From the NCBI GenBank assembly GCA_905220665.1, contig CAJNAR010000174.1, forward strand, positions 62,001-126,000: a stretch of DNA of 64,000 nucleotides, read 5' to 3'. Of the stretch, positions 34,010 to 46,231 are shown piece by piece. Made by a program: the position numbers and the translations under genes. Every line of letters starts with the position of its first letter. The stretch's first letter is position 1. The notes under the pieces were generated by a model. It saw nothing but the letters and a program-made list of their open reading frames with translations, was not told the origin of the DNA and did no database searches. This stretch comes from Albugo candida. Its lineage: Eukaryota; Oomycota; Peronosporomycetes; Albuginales; Albuginaceae.

Positions 34010-35330
34010 TAGTTTAGGCTCTATTCCTGAGAATATTTACAAAAAGGATGCACACCTCATAAAGCAAATAAACTGGTAACGATGTTAACTTATGGAAACC
34101 GTACTTAGGGAGCATAGAAGTGAGCCTTTGGACATGCAGGTGAGACACAAAGGTGCGCAGTAATATACTGGTGGTTTTTACCAGGAGGGGGCAACTTTCA
34201 TGTAATAAAATGCATATTATCTTAAGTAATAAAAAAAAAAGAATACCCTTTCTCAAGACTCCTAGAACATTTTGGAATTGAGAGGCAACGTAAACATTCA
34301 CCTAATCATTACATAGATTCTGGATTTTTGCAAATATTCATACGCAACGTTATTATTACAATAAGGTTGCACACCTTCCTGAGTAAATATAAATTGGTAG
34401 CGATCTCAAACTATCGGGACCGTGCTTTGAGAGCATGGAAGCGAGCGAATCTTTGAACATGCAGGGAAGACAAAGGTGCACAGTAATATATTCGTGTTTC
34501 TAATCCTTCGAGTGAACAACTTTGATATAATTCAATGCGTATTTACATAAGTAAGAAACTAAAGGGTACCTTTTCTGCACGGATGGAATGATGCTTCCAA
34601 TATTTTAGAATTGGAAAGCAACGTAAGCATTCACTTTACCTAGCCATTACATACATTCTAGATTTTCCCAAATATTTATGCGCAACGTTATTATTAGAGT
34701 AAGGTTGCACACTTTCCTTGATATATAAATTGGTAACGATTTTCAAATTGTGGAAACTGTACTTTAGGAGCTTGAACACAATTGGTTGAAATAAACATTC
34801 AAAACCACTTTACTGGGAAAACGAATACTTCCAGGATAATAAGATTTTACAATGACGTGTATGAAAGCACACCAGCTGAGTTAGCCGTCAGTAATGCGCT
34901 CTTGTGCTCGATTCTTTGCTTACTTGCATCGATTGATCTGCCGTAAAGCTGTTGTCTCGCTGCATTGTTTGAGTATGAGCGAAATTTCGTCTTTGCTGCC
35001 TTTTGTAAGGTGCGGGAAGGCATGGATCAGTATGTATACAGTATCTCCGATGAATGCGTTTACTCTTATCTCTTATTCCAAGTAAACGCTAATCTGATAA
35101 GGCAATCAAATCTGAGTCGATCTAATGCAGTGTTAAAATATTTGTGAAAAACTCTGACTAGGCGTGTCGTCTTGTTTACAGAAGTGGGCAAAAAAAATAT
35201 AACGGAGCTTGAACACACATATAGTCCAGAGGCTTGCACTTTGATTCGGTGATAACGTTGGCTGTTGTGTACTTTCAGAGGAGCGAGTAAATGCACACCG
35301 ACAGCGTGGGTATAGCCATTATCATTCTAC
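34010..35330. repeat. Degenerate tandem units of about 320-340 bp upstream of secreted gene 1
   Basis: Three related units follow one another. Each contains an AT-rich block ending AAATTGGTAACGAT (or a variant) at about 34069, 34395 and 34730, a GGTTGCACAC or GGATGCACAC motif just before it, and a TGTAATAAAATGCATAT-type block after it. Units are diverged by small indels. The whole arrangement, including the following 500 bp, is present again at 58640-59950. Confidence 0.75.
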
Positions 35331-36717
35331 TGTAGTATAGTCGTACTTATCGATCGTAATCCTTTACATCAAATGATCGACTCCTCACAAGAAGCAACTT
35401 GTAGTCATCTAAATGCTCGATTGCAATGTGCAAAGCTATCAAACCGCTGTTTGAACTAAGTGAGCGAGAACAACATCGATTGGAAAGGGTTTAAAATACA
35501 ACGTTTGCATCTTCGTTTATGTGACTTTGGAGTAGACGCGACACGAATAGCTTGTAGTTTGTGACTAGTTTTGCTGGGAAAAAGAGTAATGTCAGGAGAT
35601 AAGTAAAAGTTTTCTTACATTTCACTTTTTTCTCATCATTGTGTCTCAATGTCCGACTTCACCGCAGGATCGAATGTACAGCTATGCGGAGACATCTGCC
35701 AGAGGTCCAGCATTTGGGATAGCACAGTACGCTTCTAGTCAGTCAAGGTGTGCTTTCATTTGAGCGGAACTAAGTCAAGATTCGTTTTTTTCCAAGTGAA
35801 CTTAGCACGGGGAGAGTCATTCTTCTTGGCGAACTATAGCTTCATTCTATATACTTTGATGCTTGGGCAATGATCACAGGTCTACGAGTACTAAGCTCTT
35901 TTCAAAAAGCAGACAATTATATCGCTTTTGCGACAATGAAAATCTGATGGTTGCGACAACTGATCGATCAAAATCAAGAGCTTCAAATAAGTACGGATTC
36001 TGGTATCCCGCACTTGGCATCCTTGTCGATGAGTTCTGATTCAACTAGTTGGTGTCTCAAGAGGCGCTGCCTCAAGTCAAAAAGAGTAAGTGTATATGTG
36101 GCGCTCAGTAGCTTTAATATACAACGTGCAGCAAGCAATACGCTATACAGGACAATACTAATTGCGATATTTATTTCGTAACTCCAAGAATTGCAGCATT
36201 TTGTGTACGCCACTCGATATCCCATACTACAGACGCTCATAGGTTAAATATATCTCCCGCTTACGACAAGTCGCAAGAGGATGTCCACGTGTACTGTCCA
36301 AGCACTGACGCATCTAAATGTTTGATACTTTGCAAGTACCGTCCTATGTGATAAGAGTCAATGCGAGAGGCAAAAACGAAATACAGTATGTCTCAATTTC
36401 ATCCCTTGAAATTTCAATATACCGTACAAATACACAATGATCTCCTCCAATCATCGATCCACACGTCGAATGTTGGACCAAGTGAAAATTTCACTTGTTG
36501 AAAACCCAATAGCTACGCTGAGAGCTGCTTTGTCTGAATGGTGTACAATAAAATTCCATAGAGCAACGCCCTCCTCCGAATATCCACAACAGCTGTTTTA
36601 GGAAAAAACACGGCTTATTTCTCAAAAAATAATACTCTGGCTCTTCTATCCACCGCAGCCGTAGGGAGAAGGAGTGCTTATCATTAGGCGCTTGATAGCG
36701 AAACCGTCTCTAAGCGA
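35331..36717. other. Gene-free region, partly shared with 59950-60200
   Basis: The segment near 36100-36290 (around CTCCAAGAATTGCAGCATTTTGTGTACGC) is a diverged match to 60070-60200, so the duplicated module extends to here. An 85-aa minus frame at 35983-36240 has a hydrophobic stretch but no supporting copy. The rest should contain the promoter of the MYB gene. Confidence 0.5.
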
Positions 36718-37629
36718 ATGTACATACCAAGTCAGTCAGCTCTGCCTCATTCTCAGAGAGAGGAGGACTTTGATCGAATCAAACAAACGTCACAATCCAA
36801 TTTTCCTTCTTACGCGTGGAACCGATCGAATTGGAATACTTTAGTTCACGTGACCAATGAGCGATTTCCGCGCACATACGATTTGGATGACTGCTTGGAA
36901 TCGGAAAGTGTACCTATTCATTCGATATCACAGCCAATTTCGACATACTGTGAATTCGATCCAATGGCATTTAGCAGTATACCCATTGAGCATTCCATAG
37001 AGACGACGACGGCATACGACTCGCCATCCAACACGGCTGCGGGATATGGGGACTTTAATTGGTTTCAGCGTGATCCTTATAATCACGCAGAGCATATCGC
37101 AGAGTCGATTTGCTACGAGGAGCCTATGTATGACGATAAATGGGTCATTTGTCGCCTTGATCAAGATGAAGATATTCCGATACAAATGACCGAACCAGTT
37201 ACTCTAATGAGCGGATATATGTACGATGACGTATCGAGTTTTGCATCGGACGTGTTATCACAGCCACATGAGCCTGTTATCATGCAATATAGTAATCACT
37301 CGAATCGTCCGTTCAAACGATACGTATTGAGACGCCCGACATCTGAAAAGCAATATGCTGTCGGACGATGGAATCCTCAAGAACACGAACTATTCCTTAG
37401 AGGACTGGAAATATTCAAAGGACCCGCATGGGGCGATATTGCGAAACTGATTGGCTCGAGAAGCTCCACGCAGGTCCGAACGCATGCTCAGAAATTCTTT
37501 ACCAAACTCGCACGGTCGAATCGTACATTTCCGCATTTTGAAGGCCACATTGATCGAGAACGTCAACGTCTTGCAGGACAAGGAGCTTTACACCGAGCGA
37601 CAAGTGCCAATTTTGATTTTCCAAAGTAG
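36718..37629 (+). CDS. SHAQKYF-class single-repeat MYB transcription factor, 303 aa
   Basis: Residues about 222-268 are a MYB/SANT repeat: GRWNPQEHELFLRGLEIF, WGDIAKLIGSRSSTQV, then RTHAQKFFTKL. The last is the SHAQKYF motif (here THAQKFF) that defines the plant-type MYB-related class, also found in oomycetes and other protists. It is a nuclear DNA-binding regulator; targets are unknown. The first 215 residues are acidic, Ser/Tyr-rich and probably an activation or interaction region. About 35 residues follow the repeat. ATG start, single exon. The gene converges with the KH-protein gene, 286 bp away. Confidence 0.93.
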   Translation: MYIPSQSALPHSQREEDFDRIKQTSQSNFPSYAWNRSNWNTLVHVTNERFPRTYDLDDCLESESVPIHSISQPISTYCEFDPMAFSSIPIEHSIETTTAYDSPSNTAAGYGDFNWFQRDPYNHAEHIAESICYEEPMYDDKWVICRLDQDEDIPIQMTEPVTLMSGYMYDDVSSFASDVLSQPHEPVIMQYSNHSNRPFKRYVLRRPTSEKQYAVGRWNPQEHELFLRGLEIFKGPAWGDIAKLIGSRSSTQVRTHAQKFFTKLARSNRTFPHFEGHIDRERQRLAGQGALHRATSANFDFPK

Positions 37630-37915
37630 ACGCAAGGTCCTCAAAGTCACGTCATTACAAAGAATGGAATGATCCAAAGATCTCGATGGGATACACTTAT
37701 ACACGAAAGTGCAAGCTGAATGGACTGTCGATCGTGACCCACAGCCGTCGTTCTGTCGAGTATCGTCCGTTTATCTGTTTCGTGAAGCCCTTCCAAATTG
37801 TTATTGAACCCTTAATTACAAATATACTTACGATTGTATCAAAATGTACAGGTTCCTATCAATGAAGCTGCTCATTGATCCATTCGACGACGCGAGGAAT
37901 GCCAATGCGACAACA

Positions 37916-40900
37916 TCACCCATCCACTTGCCTCACTTCATTCTCAGCACGTCGACGCATACGACGTCGCTGATTCTTATTCAGTTTGGTCGAAGTGACC
38001 AACGATCCTCCAACTGGCACTTCATGCAATGCTTTTACATTCGCACAGTTTGGATTGTGAGCATTGGTCTCCATTTCCATGCAAGGAATCACAACCTCAT
38101 GTTCGCTCTCTATACTGGCGTCTCGATGGAATGCAGCAGGCGAATGATTCGAACGGGATTGAAGCTCAGCGATTTTGTCTTCCACAATGGTTTTGACTTT
38201 GAGAACATCGGCCTCCACTCCCCTTATGGAAATTTGATAGTGCTCACGATGTACTTCGACCAATGCATTGGGAAACTCGCTTTGAAGCACTTTGATATTA
38301 CTTCCGTTTTTCCCAATTAGCGCTCCAATAATGGCGCTGACCATTGAAGTGGGCATGGACGTGCTGAGATCGATTGTGGTGGCGACGAAATCAGCGGTAA
38401 ATGATGTGATCACTCTCAACGCTTCCTGTCGAGCGTGGACGTCCGTGCTGTACACTAAGAGATCCACGTTTCCTGCTTGATCAAAAGCGTCCAAAACAGA
38501 CAGTTGGCAGTCGCTGATCTTTCTCCGAAGTAATGGAATCATTCCAACAAATGCTTTCGCCACAGAAATTCGAGCAGTGTGAGCTTCATGGAACGTCTGG
38601 AAGTCAAGAATTTGGCGTGCTGCAGCTTTCGCATTACTCTCATCCTCCGCGGTGATTGTCAGTATCGGATCGTGGACACGTGTGATGACCACTTTACTTG
38701 CGTCATTGGCCTTCACCTTGGAGGACGTATCGAGGTCAAGTCGAGCTCCAATTTGCTTGCTCAGCGTTCGGATCGTATCGCCATTCTTTCCCAGCAAGAT
38801 GGGCACCAGCCAATTGGGAATACTGAGCTTGACATTTTGTTTCTCCCATTTCTCCAACTCGCTGAGAATCTTACGTGTGGCGTTCTGAGCATTCATTTCC
38901 GTGTCTGCAAAGATCCGCAGACTCGATGTATCGATCACTTTCAGCTGTACTGCATCATCGATTCCCAATTGCGGCAATTTGGCATACAATTGCGCGATGA
39001 ACTCGTGAGAGAGCTTTGAAAGTCTTTCAAAGCATTTCGGATGGTAAAATGCGAGCACTTTATCAACACTTTGCATGGCGGTATACACTTTGTCCAATTG
39101 TGTGCCTTCAATGAGAATCTCTGGTCGGATATTGGACGTCTTCTTCAGACAAAGTTCACAGCCCGTTTGTCGGACAATTTGAAGAGCATTCTCATTCAAC
39201 ACACAATCTGCAGCCAGTGGTTCCAAAGTCTCAAACAAAGAACTGAGAAATGACTGTGAAGGCAATGTGACACGTTCTGTAAAGTACGCGTCTTTGGATG
39301 AAAGCATGAGCAGATACTCTTTCACTTTGGTGATACCACGCACAGGACCTCGAATTTTGGCAAGTTTACCATTTTCCATGATGGAGACTTTCATGGAGAT
39401 ACCACCTCGAGCTTCCAATTCCGCCAAAGACGATGGGATCAACGGATGTACTTTAAGAATCGATAGGAAATCGCACTTGGAATTATCGGGAATCGCTACT
39501 GTCTCCATCTGAATCGTATCGAGCACATTGAGAATCGCGTCCACACATGCTTCCAAGGGCTCCGATGCATTTGCTTTGACGCGTACGTGTCCAAGTTTCG
39601 CCGATACAGAAATCGTTGTGGCTACATGTTCTTCACGCAGCGCTTTGATCCGTTCTCCTTTCTTCCCAATCAAACACGCAATCGATAACGAGTCAAGATC
39701 GAGTACTCGCTGATGATGCGTTTGAAGAACCTCATCTACTTGAACTCGAGCATTCCCAACTTGAATTGCAGTACCAATGATCTCCAATTCCACAGCTTGG
39801 TGCTCTCGGACCACACGAAGACGAGCTCCAGTCGCGTCGGCAATTTGCGATATCGTTTCTCCTTTCTTCCCAACAATTATCGGAATCTCATCGACATCCA
39901 ACGGAAGATAAAACACCGTATGATCGCTTTCAAACAATCGGAGTGCATGTTTAGCCGCCAAAATCGAACTGCTGGAGCCCTGCAATACAATTTTGACATC
40001 GAGTCGATGTGTCGCTGTGGTTTCGCGATCGGAAGGCATTTGGATGGAAACTCTGCACGTTGTCGCTTTTTCAATTTCCAATAAATTGAGACGTTTCTCA
40101 CTCAGTAAAAGTCTTGCGATATGGAACATTGTCATGTACACGGATCGCTGATTCCGATCGATTATATCCATTATCAAAAGTCGAGCGCGTTCGATCATCT
40201 CAATGGATTCTCCAAAGATGCAAATATGCTGCTTGTACGTGTCGAAATGTATCATTCCTTCACAACTTGTCTCAATCTGCTTGATCATACTTCCATTCTT
40301 CCCGACAATCAAACTGATATGGTGAGCATCGGCGACGTAATGGGTCCAATGCTGCGTCTCAAAAGCGTGAAATCGATCTCGTAATGCCGTCTCCACTTGT
40401 GCTATTTGGTCGCGCGTTCCGTTCACTTGGATTCTCTGTTCATCTTTGAGGACTTTGATTCTCACATCGGATGCATTTCCTCGAAGTAGTTTGAGCTGTT
40501 TTCCCTTTTCCGATACCAAAAACGCGGCAAAGAATGCAAACTCAAACTCATCTTTCAGCGTTGGAAACACATTTTTATCATTTGCTTCAAAGAATCGCTC
40601 GCGTTTGGTTTTCATTTCGATCAATTCCGTCACAAATAACTGAGCTTTGGCGACATTCTCATACGTTCCACAGCATCGAACGATATTGGCGACACTATCA
40701 ATCATCACAAGCGCCTCTGTGTCCTCCATCAACCGATTTATCGTCTCGCCCTTCTTCCCAATTAGTTGCGGTACGACATCAGCGGAAATGGAGATTTCTT
40801 TCGTCCTTTGGTTGAGTTCGTCGATAGATTTTTGGATACGTTGCAATTTCGCAGGCGATGTGTAAAGTGTGAGAGTGCCTTCAGTCCGATTCAGATGAAG

Positions 40901-41696
40901 TCGTACGCCGTGTGTCGATTCTATGGCGTGAAGATTCTTACATTTCTGAAAGAGAAGCAATTGGATCGTGTCGGGATGTAAGCCAAACGTATGTGTGGAT
41001 GCTAATGTGACGTCTTCGATGTGCTCGACAGCGATTTGTGCGTTCTCTGTCGTCCCACACACACTCAGAATCGGTTCATTCGGATGGAATTCCAACAGGA
41101 CGTGACATGTACTTTGTATCTCTTCCAACAACGCCATTTTCTTCTTCAAAGAACGTGCGATTATATCGTCGGAAATGGTTACTTTTATTGTCACAAAATC
41201 ACATGTCGGCACGCCAATTTGTTGTGCTAATGCGATTTTCTTCAGTTCCGATTCGATACGATCGCGTTCAAATGTGTGTGCTTCGTGCTGTTTCATCAAT
41301 TCCGCTCGCGTCTGTTTCATTGTGTCGATGGATTTCTGGAAAACGGCATATCGTTGCAATTGTTCTCTCTTCTCTTTGAGACTTTGGAGCTCGCGAAGAA
41401 TTGTTTTCTCGTCGTTTAAGGACATCGATGTGGTCGTACGACGGAGCTCTAACGTTTCCATTTCCATTTCGATTTTTGAGAGTGTGATTTTCGGTCGTTT
41501 TGGAGGATTTTTCAATAAAATACGAATTTTTTCATCGATTTCTTTGCCTTTGAACTGAAATTTATAGAAATGGAATCAGATGAAAAATACGGAGAAGGGA
41601 GAACGCACGTACCGCATTTTGTTGTCGGAATTGTGAGATTGTATGCAGTTGTTGAGTCAATTGGTTGAAGACCTCTTTTTCGCGTTGGAAACTCAT
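37916..41696 (-). CDS. Multi-KH-domain (vigilin-like) RNA-binding protein, 2 exons, 1240 aa
   Basis: Exon 1 (41613-41696, MSFQREKEVF...) joins exon 2 (37916-41554) across a 58-nt intron (GTACGT...TTTCAG). The second exon has no ATG at its 5' end, which confirms the junction. After a coiled-coil N-terminus come repeated KH domains. Six have an intact GxxG loop (LIGKKGETI, IVGKNGSMI, IVGKKGETI, LIGKKGERI, LLGKNGDTI, LIGKNGSNI), interspersed with at least four degenerate KH-like units lacking the loop. That alternation is typical of vigilin/Scp160, which binds ribosome-associated mRNAs and tRNA. The C-terminus is basic (QRRRMRRRAE). Probably cytosolic or ER-bound. Family assignment is confident; orthology to vigilin is likely but unproven. 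Confidence 0.92.
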
Positions 41697-42283
41697 GAAA
41701 TCTGTAGACGAAGTTGGACGATTTTTCGATACTTTGGGCGCTTTGGCGGTATGTCATCCACGAAATTAGAATGAATGGGTGGTTGTGATTGGATGATACT
41801 GGGTTGGTGGAGGTATGGGATTGGTGGAAATCGGGGATACGGATAGAGTAGAAGATAATTGGTGTGATTGGGTGAGAAAAGATACGATATTAGCGAATCA
41901 GCGAATGCCACCGCTGACAAAATTGCTGTTTTATGATATAGTATGATATAATCATGCGACTCAATTTATGTGTATGCACTACTATACCGACTAGGACGCT
42001 GTCATTTAATCAAAAGCTTACATACAGAGATCTCGCACCTCTATGTCTTGATCCTAATTTTATGTACACACTAAAGTGTACCAAGGTTGAGTTGAAGTTG
42101 AAGTTGTCCGAAATCGAAAATGACGCGCGGGAACTCTCAAAGTATCGATTTTTGGGACATAAAGCAAGCGCTCACACAGACGACAAAAGACCTATTCGAA
42201 ATGGGTACATCTGTCCTTTCTCTCATTTCTCTTAAAAGCGTATAAATGCCACTCATTTGCATCAAATAGTGTTAAAAGACGTC
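41697..42283. other. Divergent promoter region
   Basis: 587 bp between the start codons of the KH gene (minus) and the 42284 gene (plus). A 93-aa ATG frame at 41954-42235 (plus) is open but has no recognised domain. It could be an upstream exon or a chance frame. Confidence 0.4.
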
Positions 42284-43613
42284 ATGTTATCGAAACAGAA
42301 TTCACACAATCCAACAGAAACTTTTGACATTGAAATATGCGTATTTTCAATCGACACACACATTTGGCTGTTGTGCAAACGCGTGGGAATCACAATTCAA
42401 AGCCAATTCGTCTCAGAAACCCTCAAAGAAATTTTTGAATTGGAAAAAAAAGTCACATTCGATTTGGCTGCTTTTTACAGTAAATTTGCACTCGTTCGGA
42501 TATCAATTGTTCTATTGATTCAATGCATTGCGTACAGGCGAAAGGATGCGATCGGTAATGAAATCGGCTCAAAATGGAATTCAAATCTGCATTTGGGCCA
42601 ATGAATCGACTTTTATGCTGAAAATGAAAATCGATATCGAAGCGGAATCGAATGAGATTGCTGTCACCCAATTGGAGCAAAGTGGCGTTCTGAGACTCTC
42701 TTCGACTCATTGGACAGAATTCACTTTGGAGAGCAACTGGAAGCTGACGGAATGCACGACCGAAGAGCTTGAAGAAGCAGCAGATTGTTTGGCTCTGTAT
42801 TTCCAAAGTCTAAGGTACACGCTACCGATTCATTTTGGCGTTCATTTTTCATTTGAGCTTCTGGAGTCACAAATTTCTGTCATTTTTGAGAAAAATATGC
42901 AAACGCCAATGGAGCGATTTCAAAGAGATTTTGCGGTTGATTTCGAAGACATTCTCTACAAAGAAATCTTACACAATGGCTTTCGTGTCAATTGTGTCGC
43001 GTGCATGTGCCCACCCAATGTCTTTGTATCGGAATTTGACGTCACACTGTTGAAATTTGGTGATCATAAGCCATTACTCCACACGGATGAATGCACTCTT
43101 TGTGGTGTTTCCTCGGCAATCGCTTTGAAAGCATTGTGGCAGCGATATGGGCTCGTGTGTGAAGCAAACAAACAATCCAAATCGCTCGTTAAGCAATTTC
43201 ATGTCCGACCTCAATTTCGAGTCGCGTTTTCACGCAATTCCGACGTGAGAGAACAAGGCCATTTGGTTATTGCGATTGATGTCTCTGCGTTGGATAAAGA
43301 TTCAAGTGGTTTGGAGAGTCATTTGCACTTTCGAGATCTCTGGAAATCAACACTCGATCATTCCTACACTGCTTCTGTCAAAGAGTGTGTGGCTTCCATT
43401 CTGCATCAACTCATTGAAGCTGGCCACATGCAAACAAGCCGACAAAGTCGACGGAATGTGGTGTTACGTGAGTTTATTCCCCTCATCTCGGAAGCTGTCT
43501 CAACGATTTCCCGTATTGCCAATGAAGACACTGCATATGACTCGAATGATAAGCCCATTATTGACACCGAATCGCTCACTCAAAAGCTTCAAAAGCTTAT
43601 TCTCAACATTTGA
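42284..43613 (+). CDS. Unknown conserved-looking protein, 2 exons, 423 aa
   Basis: Exon 1 (42284-42479) and exon 2 (42538-43613) join in phase over a 58-nt intron (GTAAAT...GTACAG), giving AAFYSERMRSVMKSAQNG across the junction. The second part has no ATG of its own, so splicing is required. No signal peptide or membrane segment is visible. The middle contains a CxCPP-like pair (CVACMCPPNVFV) and a DECTLCGVSSA segment. The C-terminus is helical (TQKLQKLILNI). I recognise no family. The stop lies 9 bp from the stop of the convergent coiled-coil gene, showing the tight packing of this region. Confidence 0.7.
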
Positions 43614-43622
43614 TGATCTCTT

Positions 43623-45251
43623 TCAAGCACACGCTTTAGGTTCCCGCGAGGAATGAATTCCTTTTTCCGTCGCACAATCAATTGAGTGAGTAAGTGCTTT
43701 CTTCTCTTTTTGTGTCTTGAACTGAATCTCCTTCAGCTTTCGGTGTTCGGTCAACTTGATGGCGTGACGCATTTGTCGATTATCGTCTTCATCTTCTTCT
43801 ATCGATTCATGTGGAGTGATTTCGTTAACAATGTGAATTTTCGACGCGTTCCGAAGGCGTTGAATAGCTATCGGTAATCCATTATGTGCGTTGGATCCGT
43901 TCGTCAATTGGAATCTGGAATCCAAAATGCTCGATCGTGCTTCCGACGTTCCATATTCCGGCACGATTTGCGAGAATTGAAGCGATTGATCTTCTGTAAG
44001 AGGCTGTCGCGACCATTGAATTCTCAATGCAATTGTAAGACTATGACAAAGCATCGAAGCAAACGGATCCAAAGTGTCCAATTCAGTCACTTCATTAGGT
44101 TCGAGACACTGAAGCAAGCTAAAGGTATTCTGTATTCCTTGCTGAATGCGTGAGAGAGATCGAAGGCTCTGTAGGAATTTGTTTTTGGCTTCAGTCTTCT
44201 CCGTCGATATCGATGCGAGTTGTTCCGTCAGCGACTCTGTTTGTTTTATCTCCGACAATGGCGCTATCAGCGAAGTTTCCAGATCGCGAATGAGTTCATT
44301 TTGTGCATCACAATGCATCCGCAATCGATCATTTTCAGTGACCATTTCTTTCTCTGTTTGATTGAAATGCTGCCTGGATGTCTCAAACGCGCGGAAACGA
44401 TCCAAAACGATTTGTCCATGCACTTCATTGGTCTCACTCAACAATCGATCGTACTCTGCTTCTATTAAAGAAGAATCCTGCGGCAATTCCAATGGCGTAT
44501 ACTCTTTATGCTCAACCTTTTTGAGGTCAGTATTCTTTTCGAAATGACTTGGAAGCGCGTGGATGATCTGCATGATGCCAAGTCGCTGTTGATCGGCTTG
44601 TTGACGCTGCATGAAGACCCGCTTTCGACACTCCAACTCATGCTGCATCGATGTCCATCCAATCATCCAATGATGCCGATTCAATTCTCGTTCATCAGCG
44701 ACGCATTTCCTCCGTCGATCCCATTCAGCGACCGCATTACGCTCTTGCATGAGCTTACTCTCAAGGGTTCCAAGCTCACGTTCGAGAGTGCATTTGGTTT
44801 CCTCCATCACTTTCAACATCGACGTATGCATTTGATTCTGCCGTTCGAGATCGTCAATGACGAATTTCAATCGTTTTATATACATTTCCTGGCGTGCGAT
44901 TTCATCTTTCAGCGGTTGGAACGCGTTCACTGTGGAAACTTTGGTTCCATTCTTCTCCACAGCAATTTGAAGACGTTGCTGAAGCGTATAAAGCTCTTTC
45001 TTCTTCTTACAAAGCGTTGCCTGCAACTGGAAGAATATCGCGTGTCCCTGCACCGTTGCTTGACGCTGGAAGGCAATCTCTTCCTTCAGCACTTTGGAGG
45101 TCGCAATCGCCGATTGCGGTCGAATACGTTGAGTATTGCGCTTGTGCAAAGGCCTTACCGGTTGATGTTGACTAATTGGCTGTGATTCATACGTCTCAGC
45201 TTTCGATCGAGCGCGCGCGGTGGCCGACTGCGGTCTCAAGATTTGGACCAT
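43623..45251 (-). CDS. Coiled-coil protein with RPQSA motifs, probably flagellar, 542 aa
   Basis: Single exon with ATG start. Two RPQSA motifs occur in the N-terminal 55 residues (RPQSATARARS, RPQSAIATSK); this motif is common in axonemal and ciliary proteins of protists. Residues about 60-400 are long heptad-like helices (LQQRLQIAVEK, IKRLKFVIDDLERQNQ, RELGTLESKLMQERNAV) resembling the outer-dynein-arm docking complex group (CCDC63/CCDC114/CCDC151). The acidic patch IEEDEDDN precedes a basic C-terminus. A flagellar role would fit an oomycete with zoospores. This is inference from motif and coiled coil; no domain gives proof. Confidence 0.7.
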   Translation of the reverse strand: MVQILRPQSATARARSKAETYESQPISQHQPVRPLHKRNTQRIRPQSAIATSKVLKEEIAFQRQATVQGHAIFFQLQATLCKKKKELYTLQQRLQIAVEKNGTKVSTVNAFQPLKDEIARQEMYIKRLKFVIDDLERQNQMHTSMLKVMEETKCTLERELGTLESKLMQERNAVAEWDRRRKCVADERELNRHHWMIGWTSMQHELECRKRVFMQRQQADQQRLGIMQIIHALPSHFEKNTDLKKVEHKEYTPLELPQDSSLIEAEYDRLLSETNEVHGQIVLDRFRAFETSRQHFNQTEKEMVTENDRLRMHCDAQNELIRDLETSLIAPLSEIKQTESLTEQLASISTEKTEAKNKFLQSLRSLSRIQQGIQNTFSLLQCLEPNEVTELDTLDPFASMLCHSLTIALRIQWSRQPLTEDQSLQFSQIVPEYGTSEARSSILDSRFQLTNGSNAHNGLPIAIQRLRNASKIHIVNEITPHESIEEDEDDNRQMRHAIKLTEHRKLKEIQFKTQKEKKALTHSIDCATEKGIHSSREPKACA

Positions 45252-45308
45252 TTGGAACTATTTCGAGAACGAATGGAATTGAAACGGCGTTTTATTACAC
45301 ATTTTTAT

Positions 45309-46058
45309 TTATTCACAAGCTTTCCATCGCGCGTGGAGACCGTGTGATTGTGCCTGAGCTCTTAGCAGCTCTTTTACCAATTTTTTGTTCTCCTTCCGGC
45401 GCGATGGTTTTCGAATTGTTTCTGGCGCTTTCGACACAGTTTTTCGACTCACAAGCTGCCAATCTTCTTCAGAATCACTTTCCATCTCTTTCGGGACATT
45501 CGATTGCGCGGCTTTCATGCTTTCGGATGCGTCAAATGGAAGAATGTATATGTCTGGAACTCGGTACTCGATCTCTCCGTCGTCGTATTTCAAGTGGTAT
45601 TCGTTGCCTCGACGGATCTACAGCGGTTCATGAGGTCGAGCAATGAAATGGCATTCGCATACCTCTTTGATTGTGGCGGGAAACCATTCATTCCCGCGTT
45701 TATATCGAGCGATCACTTTTTCATCGGTTTGGTATCGCGTTATCATCGAAATTGGCAATGTTTCGCGTTGAAGAGGACGTTCATTTATTTCGGAAGCGAT
45801 TTCATTCGATTTTGGAAAAATATCTTCTGGCGGTACGTTCGGAAGTATCGAATCGGAATCGGAGCTTTTCACTTTTTTTTTACTTTTTTTTTTCTTTTTT
45901 TTAGACATTGTACGCTTTTTTGATGGCACATGAAGAGATTTTGATGTTTGGAATTGTTGGAGCCATTTGAATGCGAAAAAAGAGAGCAACAAAACACTCA
46001 CACCGCCGACATAGCGATACAAAAATGCATTCCATATTTCCGAGCGATCGCCAAACAT
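45309..46058 (-). CDS. Membrane-anchored Tudor-like protein, 2 exons, 234 aa
   Basis: Exon 1 (45663-46058) and exon 2 (45309-45617) join across a 45-nt intron (GTATGC...CTGTAG). The joined sequence VIARYKRGNEWFPATIKE, then EYHLKYDDGEIEYRVP, is a Tudor/Agenet-type beta-barrel pattern (chromatin or methyl-ligand binding in other proteins). The N-terminus has one transmembrane helix (YVGGVSVLLLSFFAFKWL) followed by a run of Lys (KKKKKKSKKK). The Tudor-like unit would therefore face the cytosol or nucleoplasm while anchored to a membrane. The C-terminal 70 residues are acidic then basic. The gene lies between the coiled-coil gene (57 bp away) and the QPRT gene (173 bp), all on the minus strand. 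Confidence 0.75.
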
Positions 46059-46231
46059 CAGGCACTGTCCTATACTAGGTATGCGAATAGTGTGGTGGGT
46101 ATAAACAAGGATTCACGAGGATCGGCTTGCTACGGCGGGAGAAAACAAGAGTTTGTATGCGTGCAGTACGGGAAAAGCGGAATGTGTAGTGGAGTTTCAA
46201 GAGTCACTGTCAGAACACGAGATATTCCGAT

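Noticed and set aside
44508..45185. Plus-strand 225-aa open frame
   Set aside because: It lies antisense to the coiled-coil gene; the codon pattern and helical protein are clearly on the minus strand.
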